NCBI RefSeq assembly: GCF_036203305.1
Contig: NZ_CP108131.1
Location: 3,658,001-3,722,000, forward strand
DNA: 64,000 bases
Direction of reading: 5' to 3'
Source of the DNA: Streptomyces sp. NBC_00190
Lineage (GTDB): Bacteria > Actinomycetota > Actinomycetes > Streptomycetales > Streptomycetaceae
A program made the translations under genes and the position numbers. This document shows, one piece after another, positions 24,986-37,737 of the stretch. Below the pieces are notes generated by a model. It made no database searches. It was given only the letters and a program-made list of their open reading frames with translations, and was not told the DNA's origin. Each line of letters opens with the position of its first letter. The stretch's first letter is position 1.

Positions 24986-26584
24986 TCACATCCGGAAGAC
25001 GCCGAAGCCGCCGCGGGCGCCCTCGACGGGGGCGTTGTGGACGGCCGACAAGCACAGGCCGAGGACGGTGCGGGTGTCACGCGGGTCGATGACCCCGTCG
25101 TCGTACAGCCGTCCGGACAGGAACATCGGCAGGGACTCGGACTCGATCTGCGCCTCGACGAAGGCGCGCATCCCGGCGTCCGCCTCCTCGTCGTACGGCT
25201 GCCCCTTCGCGGCGGCGGACTGCCTCGACACGATGGACAGCACCCCCGCGAGCTGCTGCGGGCCCATGACGGCGGACTTGGCGCTGGGCCAGGCGAAGAG
25301 GAAGCGGGGCTCGTAGGCGCGCCCGCACATGCCGTAGTGGCCGGCGCCGTAGCTCGCGCCGATCAGGACGGAGAGGTGGGGGACGCGCGAGTTGGACACC
25401 GCGTTGATCATCATCGAGCCGTGCTTGATGATGCCGCCCTGCTCGTACTCCTTGCCGACCATGTAGCCGGTGGTGTTGTGGAGGAAGAGCAGGGGGATGT
25501 CGCGCTGGTTGGCGAGCTGGATGAACTGGGCGGCCTTCTGCGACTCGGCGCTGAACAGCACGCCCTGGGCGTTGGCGAGGATGCCGACCGGGTAGCCGTG
25601 GAGGGTGGCCCAGCCGGTGACGAGGCTGGTGCCGTAGAGGGGCTTGAACTCGTCGAAGTCGGAGGCGTCGACGATGCGGGCGATGACCTCACGGGGGTCG
25701 AAGGGCGTCTTGAGGTCGGGCGGGACGATCCCGAGGAGCTCCTCGGGGTCGTAGAGGGGCTCGTCGGCCTTCGGCGGGTCCGCGTGCGGCTTGCGGTGGT
25801 TCAGGCGGGCGACGACGCGGCGGGCCTGGCGGATCGCGTCGTGCTCGTCGAGGGCGTAGTAGTCGGCGAGGCCGGAGGTGCGGGCGTGCATGTCGGCGCC
25901 GCCCAGGGACTCGTCGTCGCTCTCCTCGCCGGTGGCCATCTTGACCAGTGGCGGGCCGCCGAGGAACACCTTGGAACGGTCCTTGATCATGATGGTGTGG
26001 TCGGACATGCCGGGGATGTACGCGCCTCCGGCGGTGGAGTTGCCGAAGACGACGGCGACGGTCGGGATCCCCTCGGCCGAGAGCCGGGTGAGGTCGCGGA
26101 AGATCGCGCCGCCCGGGATGAAGATCTCCTTCTGGGAGGGCAGGTCGGCGCCGCCGGACTCCACGAGGCTGATGCAGGGCAGGCGGTTCTGCCGGGCGAT
26201 CTCGTTGGCCCGCAGGGCCTTCTTCAGGGTCCAGGGGTTGCTGGCGCCGCCGCGGACGGTGGGGTCGTTGGCGGTGACCAGGCATTCGACGCCCTCGACC
26301 GTGCCGATGCCGGTGACCATGGAGGCGCCGACGGGGTAGTCGCTGCCCCAGGCGGCGAGCGGGGACAGCTCCAGGAACGGGGTGTCCGGGTCGAGGAGCA
26401 GTTCGACGCGTTCGCGGGCCAGGAGCTTGCCGCGGGTCTTGTGGCGGGCGGTGTACTTCTCACCGCCGCCCGCGAGGGCCTTGGCGTGTTCGGCGTCGAG
26501 CGCGGCCAGGCGCTCCAGCGCGGCGGTACGGGCCTGCGCGTGCTCGGGGGCGTGGGGGTCGACGGTGGTGCCGAGGCGGGTCAT
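24986..26584 (-). CDS. Acyl-CoA carboxylase beta subunit (carboxyltransferase, methylcrotonyl/geranyl-CoA type)
   Basis: A 532-residue carboxyltransferase that moves the carboxyl group from biotin to an acyl-CoA. Conserved pieces include ANDPTVRGGASNPWTLKK, the acyl-CoA site VFGNSTAGGAYIPGMSD and FLHNTTGYMVGKEYEQ. The ending GGFGVFRM resembles methylcrotonyl-CoA carboxylase beta rather than acetyl/propionyl enzymes. GGAGGGGA precedes the ATG. The start overlaps the AtuA-like stop (ATGA). With the alpha subunit it should form the pathway carboxylase. The exact substrate is inferred. Confidence 0.92.
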   Translation of the reverse strand: MTRLGTTVDPHAPEHAQARTAALERLAALDAEHAKALAGGGEKYTARHKTRGKLLARERVELLLDPDTPFLELSPLAAWGSDYPVGASMVTGIGTVEGVECLVTANDPTVRGGASNPWTLKKALRANEIARQNRLPCISLVESGGADLPSQKEIFIPGGAIFRDLTRLSAEGIPTVAVVFGNSTAGGAYIPGMSDHTIMIKDRSKVFLGGPPLVKMATGEESDDESLGGADMHARTSGLADYYALDEHDAIRQARRVVARLNHRKPHADPPKADEPLYDPEELLGIVPPDLKTPFDPREVIARIVDASDFDEFKPLYGTSLVTGWATLHGYPVGILANAQGVLFSAESQKAAQFIQLANQRDIPLLFLHNTTGYMVGKEYEQGGIIKHGSMMINAVSNSRVPHLSVLIGASYGAGHYGMCGRAYEPRFLFAWPSAKSAVMGPQQLAGVLSIVSRQSAAAKGQPYDEEADAGMRAFVEAQIESESLPMFLSGRLYDDGVIDPRDTRTVLGLCLSAVHNAPVEGARGGFGVFRM

Positions 26585-28317
26585 GAGCCGGTCCCCTCCG
26601 GGGCGGGTGTGGGCAGCAGGTGGGACGGGATGTCGAGGTGGCGGGCGCGGAGCCATTCGCCGAGGGCCTTGGCCTGGGGGTCGAAGCGGTGGCCGGAGGC
26701 GACCCCGTCGCCGAGGAGGCCGGTGACGGTGAAGTTCAGGGCGCGCAGCCGGGGCAGCGCGTGGCGGGTGACGGGCAGGTCCCGGGCTTCGGGGAGCAGC
26801 TCCCGCAACAGCTCGACGGTGAGGGTGCGTTCGAGCCAGGCCCAGGCGGCGTCGGACTCGACCCACACCCCGACGTTGGCGTCACCGCCCTTGTCGCCGC
26901 TGCGGGCCCCGGCCACCGCGCCGAGGGGGGCGCGGGTGGTGGGCCCCTCGGGGCTCTCCCCCGCGCCGGCCCCTCCCGGAACCGTTGCTCCGCCCCCGGC
27001 CCCCCGCGCCTCATACGCCGGCGGGGCTGTTCGAGGCGCCGCCGGGACGGGTACGCGGGTGCCGTCCGGGAGGACAGCCGCGTGGGGGACGTCCGACGCC
27101 GGGACCAGGGCCGAGGTGAAGACCCCGTACGGCTGGGCCGGGCCGGGCGGGGCGGTGACGTGGAACCCCGGGTAGCTGGCCAGGGCGAGTTCGATCGCCG
27201 CCGAGGTCAGGCCGCGGCCCACGCGGTCCGGGGACGGGTCGCGGACCACCAGGCGCAGGAGGGCGCTGGCCGTCTCCTCCGTCGGGGCGTCCTCGTGGTC
27301 CGTGCGGGACAGGGTCCACGCGGCGTCGGCCACGCCCTCCAGGGCGTCGGAGAGCTGGGCGCGGACGAGCTGCGCCTTCGCCTCGACGTCCAGGCCGGTC
27401 AGGACGAAGACCACCTCGTTGCGCCAGCCGCCGATGCGGGTGACGCCCACCTTGAGGGAGGTCGGGGGAGCCTCTCCGCGCACACCCGTGACGCGGACGC
27501 GGTCGGTGTCCTCCTCGGTCAGCCGGACCGTGTCCAGGCGGGCCGTCACGTCCGGGCCGAGATAGCGGACGCCTTGGGTCTCGTAGAGGAGTTGGGCCGT
27601 GACCGTGCCGGTGGTGACGGCCCCGCCCGTGCCCGGGTGCTTGGTGATCACCGAGGAGCCGTCCTCGGAGATCTCCGCGAGGGGGAAGCCCGGGCGGCGG
27701 ACGTCGTGCGCGGTGAAGAAGGAGTAGTTCCCGCCGGTGGCCTGGGTCCCGCACTCCAGGACGTGGCCCGCGACCACCGCGCCGGCCAGCCGGTCGTAGT
27801 CGTCCGGCGCCCAGTCGAACCACCAGGCCGCAGGGCCGCTGACCAGCGCCGCGTCCGTGACCCGGCCGGTCACGATCACGTCCGCGCCCGCCCGCAGGCA
27901 GGCGGTGATCCCGGCGCCGCCGAGGTAGGCGTTGGCGGTGAGCGCCCCTTCCCCGTACGGCATCAGGTCGTCGCCCTCGACGTGCGCGACGCGGACGGGC
28001 ACCCCCGCCTCGGCCGCCAGCGCCCGTACGGCGTCGGCCAGTCCGGCCGGGTTCAGGCCGCCGGCGTTCGCGACGATCCGTACGCCGCGTTCGTGCGCGA
28101 GCCCGAGCCCCTCCTCCAGCTGCCGCAGGAAGGTCTTGGCGTAGCCGAGGTCCGGGTTCTCCAGGCGGTCGCGGCCGAGGATCAGCATGGTCAGCTCGGC
28201 CAGGTAGTCCCCGGTCACCACGTCCAGCTCGCCGCCGGTCAGCATCTCGCGCAGGGCGTCGAAGCGGTCCCCGTAGAAGCCGGACGCGTTGCCGACGCGC
28301 AGCGGACGGCGGGTCAC
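26581..28317 (-). CDS. AtuA-family acyclic terpene utilisation protein (DUF1446 with ferredoxin-fold C-terminus)
   Basis: A 578-residue protein. The DUF1446/AtuA core runs to about residue 445 (VRVGNASGFYGDRFDALREM-type start, GGLNPAGLADAVR, DVIVTGRVTDAALVSGP, GTQATGGNYSFF). A Pro/Gly linker and an AtuA-like ferredoxin-fold domain follow (GARSGDKGGDANVGVWV, then LNFTVTGLLGDGVA). GTG 28317 overlaps the upstream stop (GTGA). AtuA is required for citronellol/geraniol degradation in Pseudomonas, though its reaction is not established there. Here it sits with carboxylase and dehydrogenase genes, supporting leucine- or terpene-type catabolism. Confidence 0.88.
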   Translation of the reverse strand: MTRRPLRVGNASGFYGDRFDALREMLTGGELDVVTGDYLAELTMLILGRDRLENPDLGYAKTFLRQLEEGLGLAHERGVRIVANAGGLNPAGLADAVRALAAEAGVPVRVAHVEGDDLMPYGEGALTANAYLGGAGITACLRAGADVIVTGRVTDAALVSGPAAWWFDWAPDDYDRLAGAVVAGHVLECGTQATGGNYSFFTAHDVRRPGFPLAEISEDGSSVITKHPGTGGAVTTGTVTAQLLYETQGVRYLGPDVTARLDTVRLTEEDTDRVRVTGVRGEAPPTSLKVGVTRIGGWRNEVVFVLTGLDVEAKAQLVRAQLSDALEGVADAAWTLSRTDHEDAPTEETASALLRLVVRDPSPDRVGRGLTSAAIELALASYPGFHVTAPPGPAQPYGVFTSALVPASDVPHAAVLPDGTRVPVPAAPRTAPPAYEARGAGGGATVPGGAGAGESPEGPTTRAPLGAVAGARSGDKGGDANVGVWVESDAAWAWLERTLTVELLRELLPEARDLPVTRHALPRLRALNFTVTGLLGDGVASGHRFDPQAKALGEWLRARHLDIPSHLLPTPAPEGTGS

Positions 28318-29138
28318 CGCGAGGCTCCCGGCTCGCGGCCGGGGCCCGCCGGGCCCGCGAAGGCCTGGGCGATGCCGAGCCAGCGGTCCGCGTCGCCGCC
28401 GGTCGCCGACAGGGCCAGGTCGGCGCGGTGGGCCCGCTGGGTCACCAGGAGGCAGAAGTCGAGCGCCGGGCCCGTGATCCGCTGCGGGGCGTCCGGCGGG
28501 CCGTACGCCCACACGTCCGTGCCGTCGGGGGCCGTCAGCTCCACCCGGAACTCCTCGGCGGGCGCGTCCAGTCCGTGTACGGCGTAGGCGTAGTCGCGGG
28601 CCCGTACACCGATCCGGGCCACGTGCCGCAGCCGGGCGGTCGGGGTGCGGCGGACACCGAGCGCGTCGGCGACGTCCTGGCCGTGCGCCCAGGTCTCCAT
28701 GAGCCGGGCGCTGGCCATGGAGGCGGCCTTCATCGGCGGCCCGTACCAGGGGAAGCGGGTGTCGGGCGAGGCCCCGGCGAGGGCTTCGCCGAGGGCGCCG
28801 CGCGTGGAGCGCCAGCGGGCGAGCAGCTCGGCGGGTGGCAGCCCCGCGCCCTCCTCCGCGCCTTCGTCGACGAACGAGTCGGGGGCCTTCAGGGCCTCCT
28901 CGGTCATGCGGCCGAAGCCGTCGGCGTCGGTGAGGGAGATCAGTGCGGCCCGGTCCGTCCAGTGCAGGTGGGCGATCTGGTGGGCGACGCTCCAGCCCGG
29001 CGCGGGGGTGGGCCGGGCCCAGTCGGACACCGGCAACTCCGCAACCAGGGCGTCCAGTTCAAGACCCTCCTCGCGCAGATCGGCGAAGACGGCGGCAGCG
29101 GCTGCGGCAGTGGCATCGACGGCGGACGGATCGGGCAC
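28314..29138 (-). CDS. DinB/MDMPI-fold protein (TIGR03084 type)
   Basis: A 274-residue DinB-fold protein with an N-terminal metal-site region (GWSVAHQIAHLHWTDRAAL), a second histidine in METWAHGQDVADALG and a C-terminal extension (LLVTQRAHRADLALSA). This is the first gene of the leftward operon; GTG 29138 is preceded by GAGAGGGGAG. Related mycothiol-dependent proteins act as isomerases or thiol transferases. The role in this pathway is unknown. It is coupled to the atuA-like gene by a GTGA overlap. Confidence 0.85.
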   Translation of the reverse strand: MPDPSAVDATAAAAAAVFADLREEGLELDALVAELPVSDWARPTPAPGWSVAHQIAHLHWTDRAALISLTDADGFGRMTEEALKAPDSFVDEGAEEGAGLPPAELLARWRSTRGALGEALAGASPDTRFPWYGPPMKAASMASARLMETWAHGQDVADALGVRRTPTARLRHVARIGVRARDYAYAVHGLDAPAEEFRVELTAPDGTDVWAYGPPDAPQRITGPALDFCLLVTQRAHRADLALSATGGDADRWLGIAQAFAGPAGPGREPGASR

Positions 29139-29166
29139 GGTGTGCTCCCCTCTCGGCGTGAGGGGA

Positions 29167-29204
29167 AGACTGGCAGCCTCCGCGAAAACAATCAAGCATG
29201 CTTG
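29167..29204 (-). promoter_or_regulatory. Promoter and palindromic operator of the leftward acyl-CoA operon
   Basis: On the minus strand, TTGATT (29190-29195) and CAGTCT (29167-29172) are separated by exactly 17 bp and lie about 30 bp upstream of the first operon gene. The 12-bp perfect palindrome CAAGCATGCTTG (29193-29204) overlaps the -35. This is the classic placement for a TetR repressor. The rest of the gap to 29485 shows no gene; it should hold the rightward S15 hydrolase promoter. Confidence 0.6.
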
Positions 29205-29485
29205 CATGATTTGATCGGAGGGCGGCGCGTTCCCGCCACCCCCGCCAACCCGGCTCCGGGCAAAGGAAGTTGACGCCGACCACGAACGGGGCTGGTCTCG
29301 CGCCGCCGTCCCCGCCCGGTCCGCAGGGGGCGATTCAGGCCGTAAGCCGGAAACTCGCGAAACGTCACCGGATGTCCCGTCGATACTGGACGTTCCGCTC
29401 CGGGCCCGGGCGAACACGCGACCACGATCGCGCTCGCAAGCACGTTCATGTCACTCGACGCAGACGACGAAGAGGATGAGCAGAC

Positions 29486-31108
29486 GTGACCCAAGCCGCC
29501 CGAACCCCCTTCTCCCTCTATCCCGAACTCGACGCGACCGCCCTCGGCGCCTTCGTCACCGCCCTGGAGAGCGGCGACGTCACCGGCCTCGCCCCCGCCC
29601 GCGCCGCCGAGGTCGCCGAGCTCCGCTCCGTCGCCGTCTTCACCCGTGGCAAGGTGACCGGCGCCGACGGGGACCTGCTCGACGCCGCGCTCTGGCGCCA
29701 CACCGGGATCCAGCCGCGCCCGCTGATCGTGATGCCCTCGCCCTGGACCAGCCTGGGCTGGCTCGTCTACGCCGTCCAGGCCACCGTCTTCGCGGCCCGC
29801 GGCTACAACGTCCTCGCCTACACCACCCGCGGCTTCGCCGCCTCCGAGGGCCAGGTGGAGGTGGCGGGCGCGCTCGACGTCGCCGACGGCAGCCGTGCCC
29901 TGGACCACCTCGTCGAGCGCAGTGCCGGGCCGGTGACGGGGATCGGCTTCCTCGGGGACTCGTACGGCTCGGGCATCAGCCAGCTGGTCGCCGCGCACGA
30001 CACCCGGGTCGACGCGGTGGTCGCGCTCAGCAGCTGGGGCGATCTCGGGGAGGCGTTCTACGAGAACTCCACGCGCCACGTCGAGGCCGTACGGGCCCTG
30101 CTCAAGGCCGCCGAGAAGGCGCGGCTGAGCCCGCAGACGCAGAGCGTCTTCGACAACGTCCTCGCCGGCCGCGACGTCCCGGGCACCCTGGCCTGGGCGG
30201 AGCCGCGCTCGCCCTTCACGCACATCAAGGAGCTCAACCGGCGCGAGGTGCCGGTCTTCTACGCGCACGCCTGGCACGAGACGCTCTTCCCGCCCAACCA
30301 GACCCTGAAGATGTTCAACGAGCTGACCGGCCCCAAGCGCCTGGTCCTGTCCATCGGCGACCATTCCGGGCCCGAGTCGTCCGGCATGTTCGGCCTGCCC
30401 AACCGGATCTGGACGGACGCCCACCGCTGGTTCGACCACCACCTCAAGGGCGTCGACAACGGCATCGCCGACGAGGGCCAGGTGCTCAGCGAGGTGATGT
30501 GGAGCAAGACCCTCGAACCTCGCCCGACCTGGCCCTCCCTCACCGAGCACATACACCGGCTGCACCTGGCGGGCGGCGGGGAACTGGCGGAGGAGCCGGA
30601 GGCCGGCTGGACGGCGACCGTGGTGTGCGGGGTGGACACCACGGCGACCGTCGCCGACGCGGTCGTCACGGCCGGATACGCGGAGATGGCCGGCCGGCCG
30701 AAGGTCTACCCGACGGACGACATCGACCGCTCCGTCGCCGCGGTGTGGGCATCGGCCCCGGCCGCGGAGACCACCCGGCTGCGCGGCACACCAAAGCTGC
30801 GCGTGACGTACCGGGCGGCCAACCCCGGGTCCACCTTCGTCGCCTACCTCCTCGACGTGGCGCCCGACGGCTCGGCCCACATCGTCACGCACGCCCCGTA
30901 CTCCGACCTCGAATCCGCGCCCGACAGCCTGATCAGAGCGGAGATCGAGCTCCAGGCCACGGCGTACGACGTCCAGCGCGGCAACCGGCTGATGCTGGTG
31001 ATCGACGCCCGCGACCCCTTCTACGGCGACGCCAACCTGCCGCGCGCGACGCTGGCGTTCACCTCACCGGAGCAGACGCCCTCGTACCTGGACCTGCCCC
31101 TCGGATAG
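29486..31108 (+). CDS. X-Pro dipeptidyl-peptidase S15 / CocE-NonD family hydrolase
   Basis: A 540-residue alpha/beta hydrolase of the S15/CocE group. The nucleophile motif is GDSYGSG (in GFLGDSYGSGISQLVAA), the histidine is in the region LSIGDHSGPESS, and a C-terminal jelly-roll-like domain covers about 390-540 (LRVTYRAANPGSTFVAYLLD). Such enzymes hydrolyse esters, acyl groups or X-Pro peptides. There is no signal peptide, so it is cytoplasmic. GTG 29486 is preceded by GAGGATGAG. It diverges from the acyl-CoA operon, and the pairing suggests release of acyl groups, but this is weak. Confidence 0.86.
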   Translation: MTQAARTPFSLYPELDATALGAFVTALESGDVTGLAPARAAEVAELRSVAVFTRGKVTGADGDLLDAALWRHTGIQPRPLIVMPSPWTSLGWLVYAVQATVFAARGYNVLAYTTRGFAASEGQVEVAGALDVADGSRALDHLVERSAGPVTGIGFLGDSYGSGISQLVAAHDTRVDAVVALSSWGDLGEAFYENSTRHVEAVRALLKAAEKARLSPQTQSVFDNVLAGRDVPGTLAWAEPRSPFTHIKELNRREVPVFYAHAWHETLFPPNQTLKMFNELTGPKRLVLSIGDHSGPESSGMFGLPNRIWTDAHRWFDHHLKGVDNGIADEGQVLSEVMWSKTLEPRPTWPSLTEHIHRLHLAGGGELAEEPEAGWTATVVCGVDTTATVADAVVTAGYAEMAGRPKVYPTDDIDRSVAAVWASAPAAETTRLRGTPKLRVTYRAANPGSTFVAYLLDVAPDGSAHIVTHAPYSDLESAPDSLIRAEIELQATAYDVQRGNRLMLVIDARDPFYGDANLPRATLAFTSPEQTPSYLDLPLG

Positions 31109-31143
31109 GGCGGCGCCCCACCCCGGCGCCCCACCCCGGCGCC

Positions 31144-31177
31144 GGCCCCGCCGGCCGGTCCCCTGGCCGGCGGGGCC
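31144..31177. terminator. GC-rich hairpin terminator
   Basis: A 13-bp perfect stem (GGCCCCGCCGGCC with GGCCGGCGGGGCC) with an 8-nt loop lies just past the S15 hydrolase stop. Two direct copies of a CGGCGCCCCACCCC unit precede it. It separates the hydrolase from the convergent gene remnant. Confidence 0.7.
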
Positions 31178-31208
31178 CCTGGCCGGCGGGCCCTTCACCG
31201 GCCCGGCC

Positions 31209-31436
31209 TCAGGGTCGCCGGGTGAGGTCCATCGTCCAGTTGTGCAGCCAGCTGTCGCCCCCGTCGGCCGAGAAGAACTGTTCCCAGCGCGGGGAGCCGG
31301 AGCTGGTCCGCGACCACACGAACCGCACCCGCACCGCCTTCCCGTCGTGTGTGTCCACGCCCTCGAAGACTCCCCGGCCACCCTCGAACCGGCCCACGAC
31401 GGGCGGGAAGAGCGTCCCGGTGGCGGGCCCGGACAC
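31209..31436 (-). pseudogene. C-terminal remnant of a DUF1579-like protein
   Basis: A 75-codon frame whose product (GTLFPPVVGRFEGG, then FVWSRTSSGSPRWEQFFSAD, ending WTMDLTRRP) looks like the C-terminal part of small proteins that are often about 130-150 residues long. The expected N-terminus is missing; the frame begins at a GTG with no clear ribosome-binding site where the sequence switches abruptly to a WYL-regulator fragment on the other strand. It is read as a truncated gene; a short functional protein cannot be excluded. Confidence 0.55.
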
Positions 31437-31907
31437 CCCGCGGACCTACCGATCCTGTCGGTCCGGGAGACGCCGGACGTCGCGGACCTCCCGGAGGGCT
31501 TCGACCTGGCGTCGCACTGGCGGCGGACCCAGGCCGACTTCCACGCGCGGCTCCACCCGGAGGAGGCGTTGGTCCGCCTCTCCGCGCGCGGCGCGGCGCG
31601 GCTGACCGGTGCGCAGGCCCGCGCCCTGACGGCCACCGGGGAGCCGGATCCGGAGCTGCCGGGGTGGACCCGGGCGGTCCTCCCGATCGAGTCGGCGGAC
31701 CACGCGGAGGCCCAGTTCCTGGCCCTGGCCACGGAGGCGGAGGTCCTCTCCCCGCCCGGACTCCGCACCCGCATCGGAGCCACTCTCGCGGCGATGACGG
31801 CCCGCTACGCCGACGGGCCTAGGGTCGGGGACACCGACGCAGGAGGGGCACCGTGGCGAACGAGACCGAGACCGACAGCGCGGCCGGGACCGGGACCGCG
31901 ATCGTGA
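31429..31907 (+). pseudogene. C-terminal remnant of a WYL-domain (YafY-type) transcriptional regulator, frameshifted
   Basis: The plus strand encodes sequence typical of the end of WYL/YafY regulators: PRTYR in one frame, then SVRETPDVADLPEGFDLASH, WRRTQADFHARLHPEE and LPIESADHAEAQFLALATEA in the next frame, so a one-base shift lies near 31455. The N-terminal helix-turn-helix and most of the WYL domain are absent. The natural end would be near 31810 (MTARYA); the frame stays open to 31907 and overlaps cutA. Together with the adjoining remnant this suggests deletion across a divergent gene pair. Confidence 0.6.
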
Positions 31908-32215
31908 TCGCGCAGACGACCGTCGACGACGAGCTCAAGGCGAGGGAACTGGCGCGGCGCGCCGTGGAACTGCGGCTGGCGGCCTGCGCGCACATCGACC
32001 CGCCCGTCACCGCCGTCTACCGGTGGAAGGGGAGCGTGGAGAGCGCCACGGAGTGGCGCGTCTCCTACAGGACGACGCGAGAGCGGCTGCCCGCCCTCGC
32101 CGAGTGGGTCGGGGCGGAACACGCCTATGACGTGCCGGAGTGGATCGTGCTCCCCGTCACCACCGGCTCCGCCGCGTACCTCGCGTGGGTCGCCGCGGAG
32201 ACCGCCCCCGAGTAG
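31853..32215 (+). CDS. cutA: Divalent cation tolerance protein CutA
   Basis: A 120-residue CutA1-family protein forming stable trimers with a ferredoxin-like fold. Characteristic pieces are AIVIAQTTVDDELKARELAR, LAACAHIDPPVTAVYRWKG and YDVPEWIVLPVTTGSAAYLA. GTG 31853 is preceded by AGGAGGGG, which decides the start. The role in metal tolerance is suggested mainly from E. coli. It lies directly after the WYL remnant. Confidence 0.93.
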   Translation: MANETETDSAAGTGTAIVIAQTTVDDELKARELARRAVELRLAACAHIDPPVTAVYRWKGSVESATEWRVSYRTTRERLPALAEWVGAEHAYDVPEWIVLPVTTGSAAYLAWVAAETAPE

Positions 32216-32237
32216 GCGGCCGCTCCGGTACCGGGCG

Positions 32238-32594
32238 TCAGCAGACCTTGCCCGGCGCGGCCCCGGCCGTCGCCCGCAGGAGGTCGCGCAGGAGGCCGAA
32301 GTCGATGCCGTCCGTGCGGCGGAAGCGGAGGCAGCTCTTGCCCATGTCGTGGGCGGCCAGCCGGTCCGCGAAGGCGTCGCGGATGTCCGTACGCATCAGG
32401 TAGAAGGAGACGTACTGCTTCTGGTTCGCCCAGGCGATCTCCGCGGCCTCCTCGCCGGGCCGCACGTACGCGGGCATGCCGTACGCGATGACCTCCGCGA
32501 AGCCCGGCAGTTCCGCCAGGCACAGCTCCCGCAGCCTGGTCAGGGCCGGGCGGCGGGCCTCCGGGACACCGGCCAGGTACGTGGCGGCGTCCAT
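32238..32594 (-). CDS. DUF1801 / CyaY-like small protein
   Basis: A 118-residue protein matching the DUF1801 (YdhG/iron-chaperone-like) pattern: LCLAELPGFAEVIAYGMPAY, ANQKQYVSFYLM and GKSCLRFRRTDGIDFGLLRD. Its ATG shares a base with the stop of the upstream permease (TGATG), so it is translationally coupled to the transporter. Proteins of this fold have been called iron chaperones, but the function here is unproven. Confidence 0.85.
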   Translation of the reverse strand: MDAATYLAGVPEARRPALTRLRELCLAELPGFAEVIAYGMPAYVRPGEEAAEIAWANQKQYVSFYLMRTDIRDAFADRLAAHDMGKSCLRFRRTDGIDFGLLRDLLRATAGAAPGKVC

Positions 32595-33535
32595 CAGGCT
32601 GCCTGCTTCCGGGTCTGCGAGCGGACCGCGCCCATGCTGGCCGCGATCACCAGCGCGATGGCCACCGCGTCCAGGGCGGACATGGCCTGGTTCAGCACGA
32701 GGAAGCCCGCGGTGGCCGCGATGGCCGGCTCCAGGCTCATCAGGATCGCGAAGGTCGGCGCCGGGAGCCGCCGCAGGGCCAGGAGTTCCAGGGTGTACGG
32801 GAGCACGGAGGACAGCACGGCCACGCCGGCACCCAGCGCGAGGGTGCTCGGGACCAGCAGGTCGGAGCCGGCTTCGACGATGCCCAGCGGCAGCGAGAGC
32901 ACCGCGGCCACCGCCATCGCCAGGGCCAGGCCGTCGGCCTGCGGGAAGCGGCGGCCCGTACGCGCGCTGAACACGATGTACGCCGCCCACATCGCGCCCG
33001 CCCCGAGCGCGAAGGCCGCGCCCAGCGGGTCGAGGCCGCCGAAGCCGCCCCCGCCGTGGCTGGACAGCAGCACGACACCGGCCAGGGCCAGGCCCGCCCA
33101 CAGCAAGTTCACCAGGCGCCGGGAGACGACGACCGAGAGGGCGAGCGGCCCCAGCACCTCGAGCGTGACGGCCGGGCCGAGCGGGATGCGGTCGATGGCC
33201 TGGTAGAAGAGGCCGTTCATGCCCGCCATGGCCACTCCGAAGGCGACCACCGTGCCCCAGTCGGCCCGGACGTAGCCGCGGACCTTGGGGCGGCACAGGA
33301 GCAGCAGCACGACCGCGGCGGCCGCGAGGCGCAGGGTGACCACGCCCGCCGCCCCGACCCTCGGCATGACCATGACCGCGAGGGCGGCGCCGAACTGCAC
33401 CGAGACCCCCGCCGAGATCACCAGCGCGACGGGCCCGAAGCGGGCCGGGGCGCGGCCCGCGGGGGGCACGGCGAGGGGGGCTGTCGCCGGGGCGGGCACG
33501 GTCGTGGTCGTGGAGGGGGAGGACGGTGCGGTCAT
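32594..33535 (-). CDS. EamA/DMT-family permease (RhtA-like exporter)
   Basis: A 313-residue drug/metabolite transporter with ten predicted helices in two EamA repeats; examples are LVISAGVSVQFGAALAVMV, FGVAMAGMNGLFYQAID and PTFAILMSLEPAIAATAGFL. The PxxxxLEPxxA region late in the sequence is typical of RhtA-type amino acid or metabolite exporters. The ATG is at 33535. The downstream DUF1801 gene is coupled by TGATG. The substrate is unknown. Confidence 0.9.
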   Translation of the reverse strand: MTAPSSPSTTTTVPAPATAPLAVPPAGRAPARFGPVALVISAGVSVQFGAALAVMVMPRVGAAGVVTLRLAAAAVVLLLLCRPKVRGYVRADWGTVVAFGVAMAGMNGLFYQAIDRIPLGPAVTLEVLGPLALSVVVSRRLVNLLWAGLALAGVVLLSSHGGGGFGGLDPLGAAFALGAGAMWAAYIVFSARTGRRFPQADGLALAMAVAAVLSLPLGIVEAGSDLLVPSTLALGAGVAVLSSVLPYTLELLALRRLPAPTFAILMSLEPAIAATAGFLVLNQAMSALDAVAIALVIAASMGAVRSQTRKQAA

Positions 33536-33581
33536 TCGTCCAGACTACGGGCCCGTAAGGAGTGATCCCGCGCCCGTTGCC

Positions 33582-37589
<4,008 letters not shown>

Positions 37590-37602
37590 CAGTCCCCCTC
37601 AA

Positions 37603-37633
37603 AGCCCCCGGTGACCTCTCGTCACCGGGGGCT
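37603..37633 (+). terminator. serC terminator
   Basis: A perfect 13-bp stem (AGCCCCCGGTGAC with GTCACCGGGGGCT) with a 5-nt loop lies 13 bp past the serC stop. Confidence 0.85.
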
Positions 37634-37737
37634 CCGTCGTACCGGCGTGGTGACGTCCGCCCACCTCACCGGGAGGAAGCGGCCCCGCACGCGCTACCTT
37701 CAGGAGTTCGGGTACGGCGATTCTTGGAGGCAGCGGC

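Noticed and set aside
26620-28587. A 655-codon plus-strand frame opposite the atuA-like gene
   Set aside because: Antisense shadow without domains; the minus strand has the AtuA signature and overlapping operon starts.
31109-31143. CGGCGCCCCACCCC direct repeat as an insertion-site duplication
   Set aside because: Two adjacent short GC-rich copies with no element between them; more likely slippage next to the terminator.
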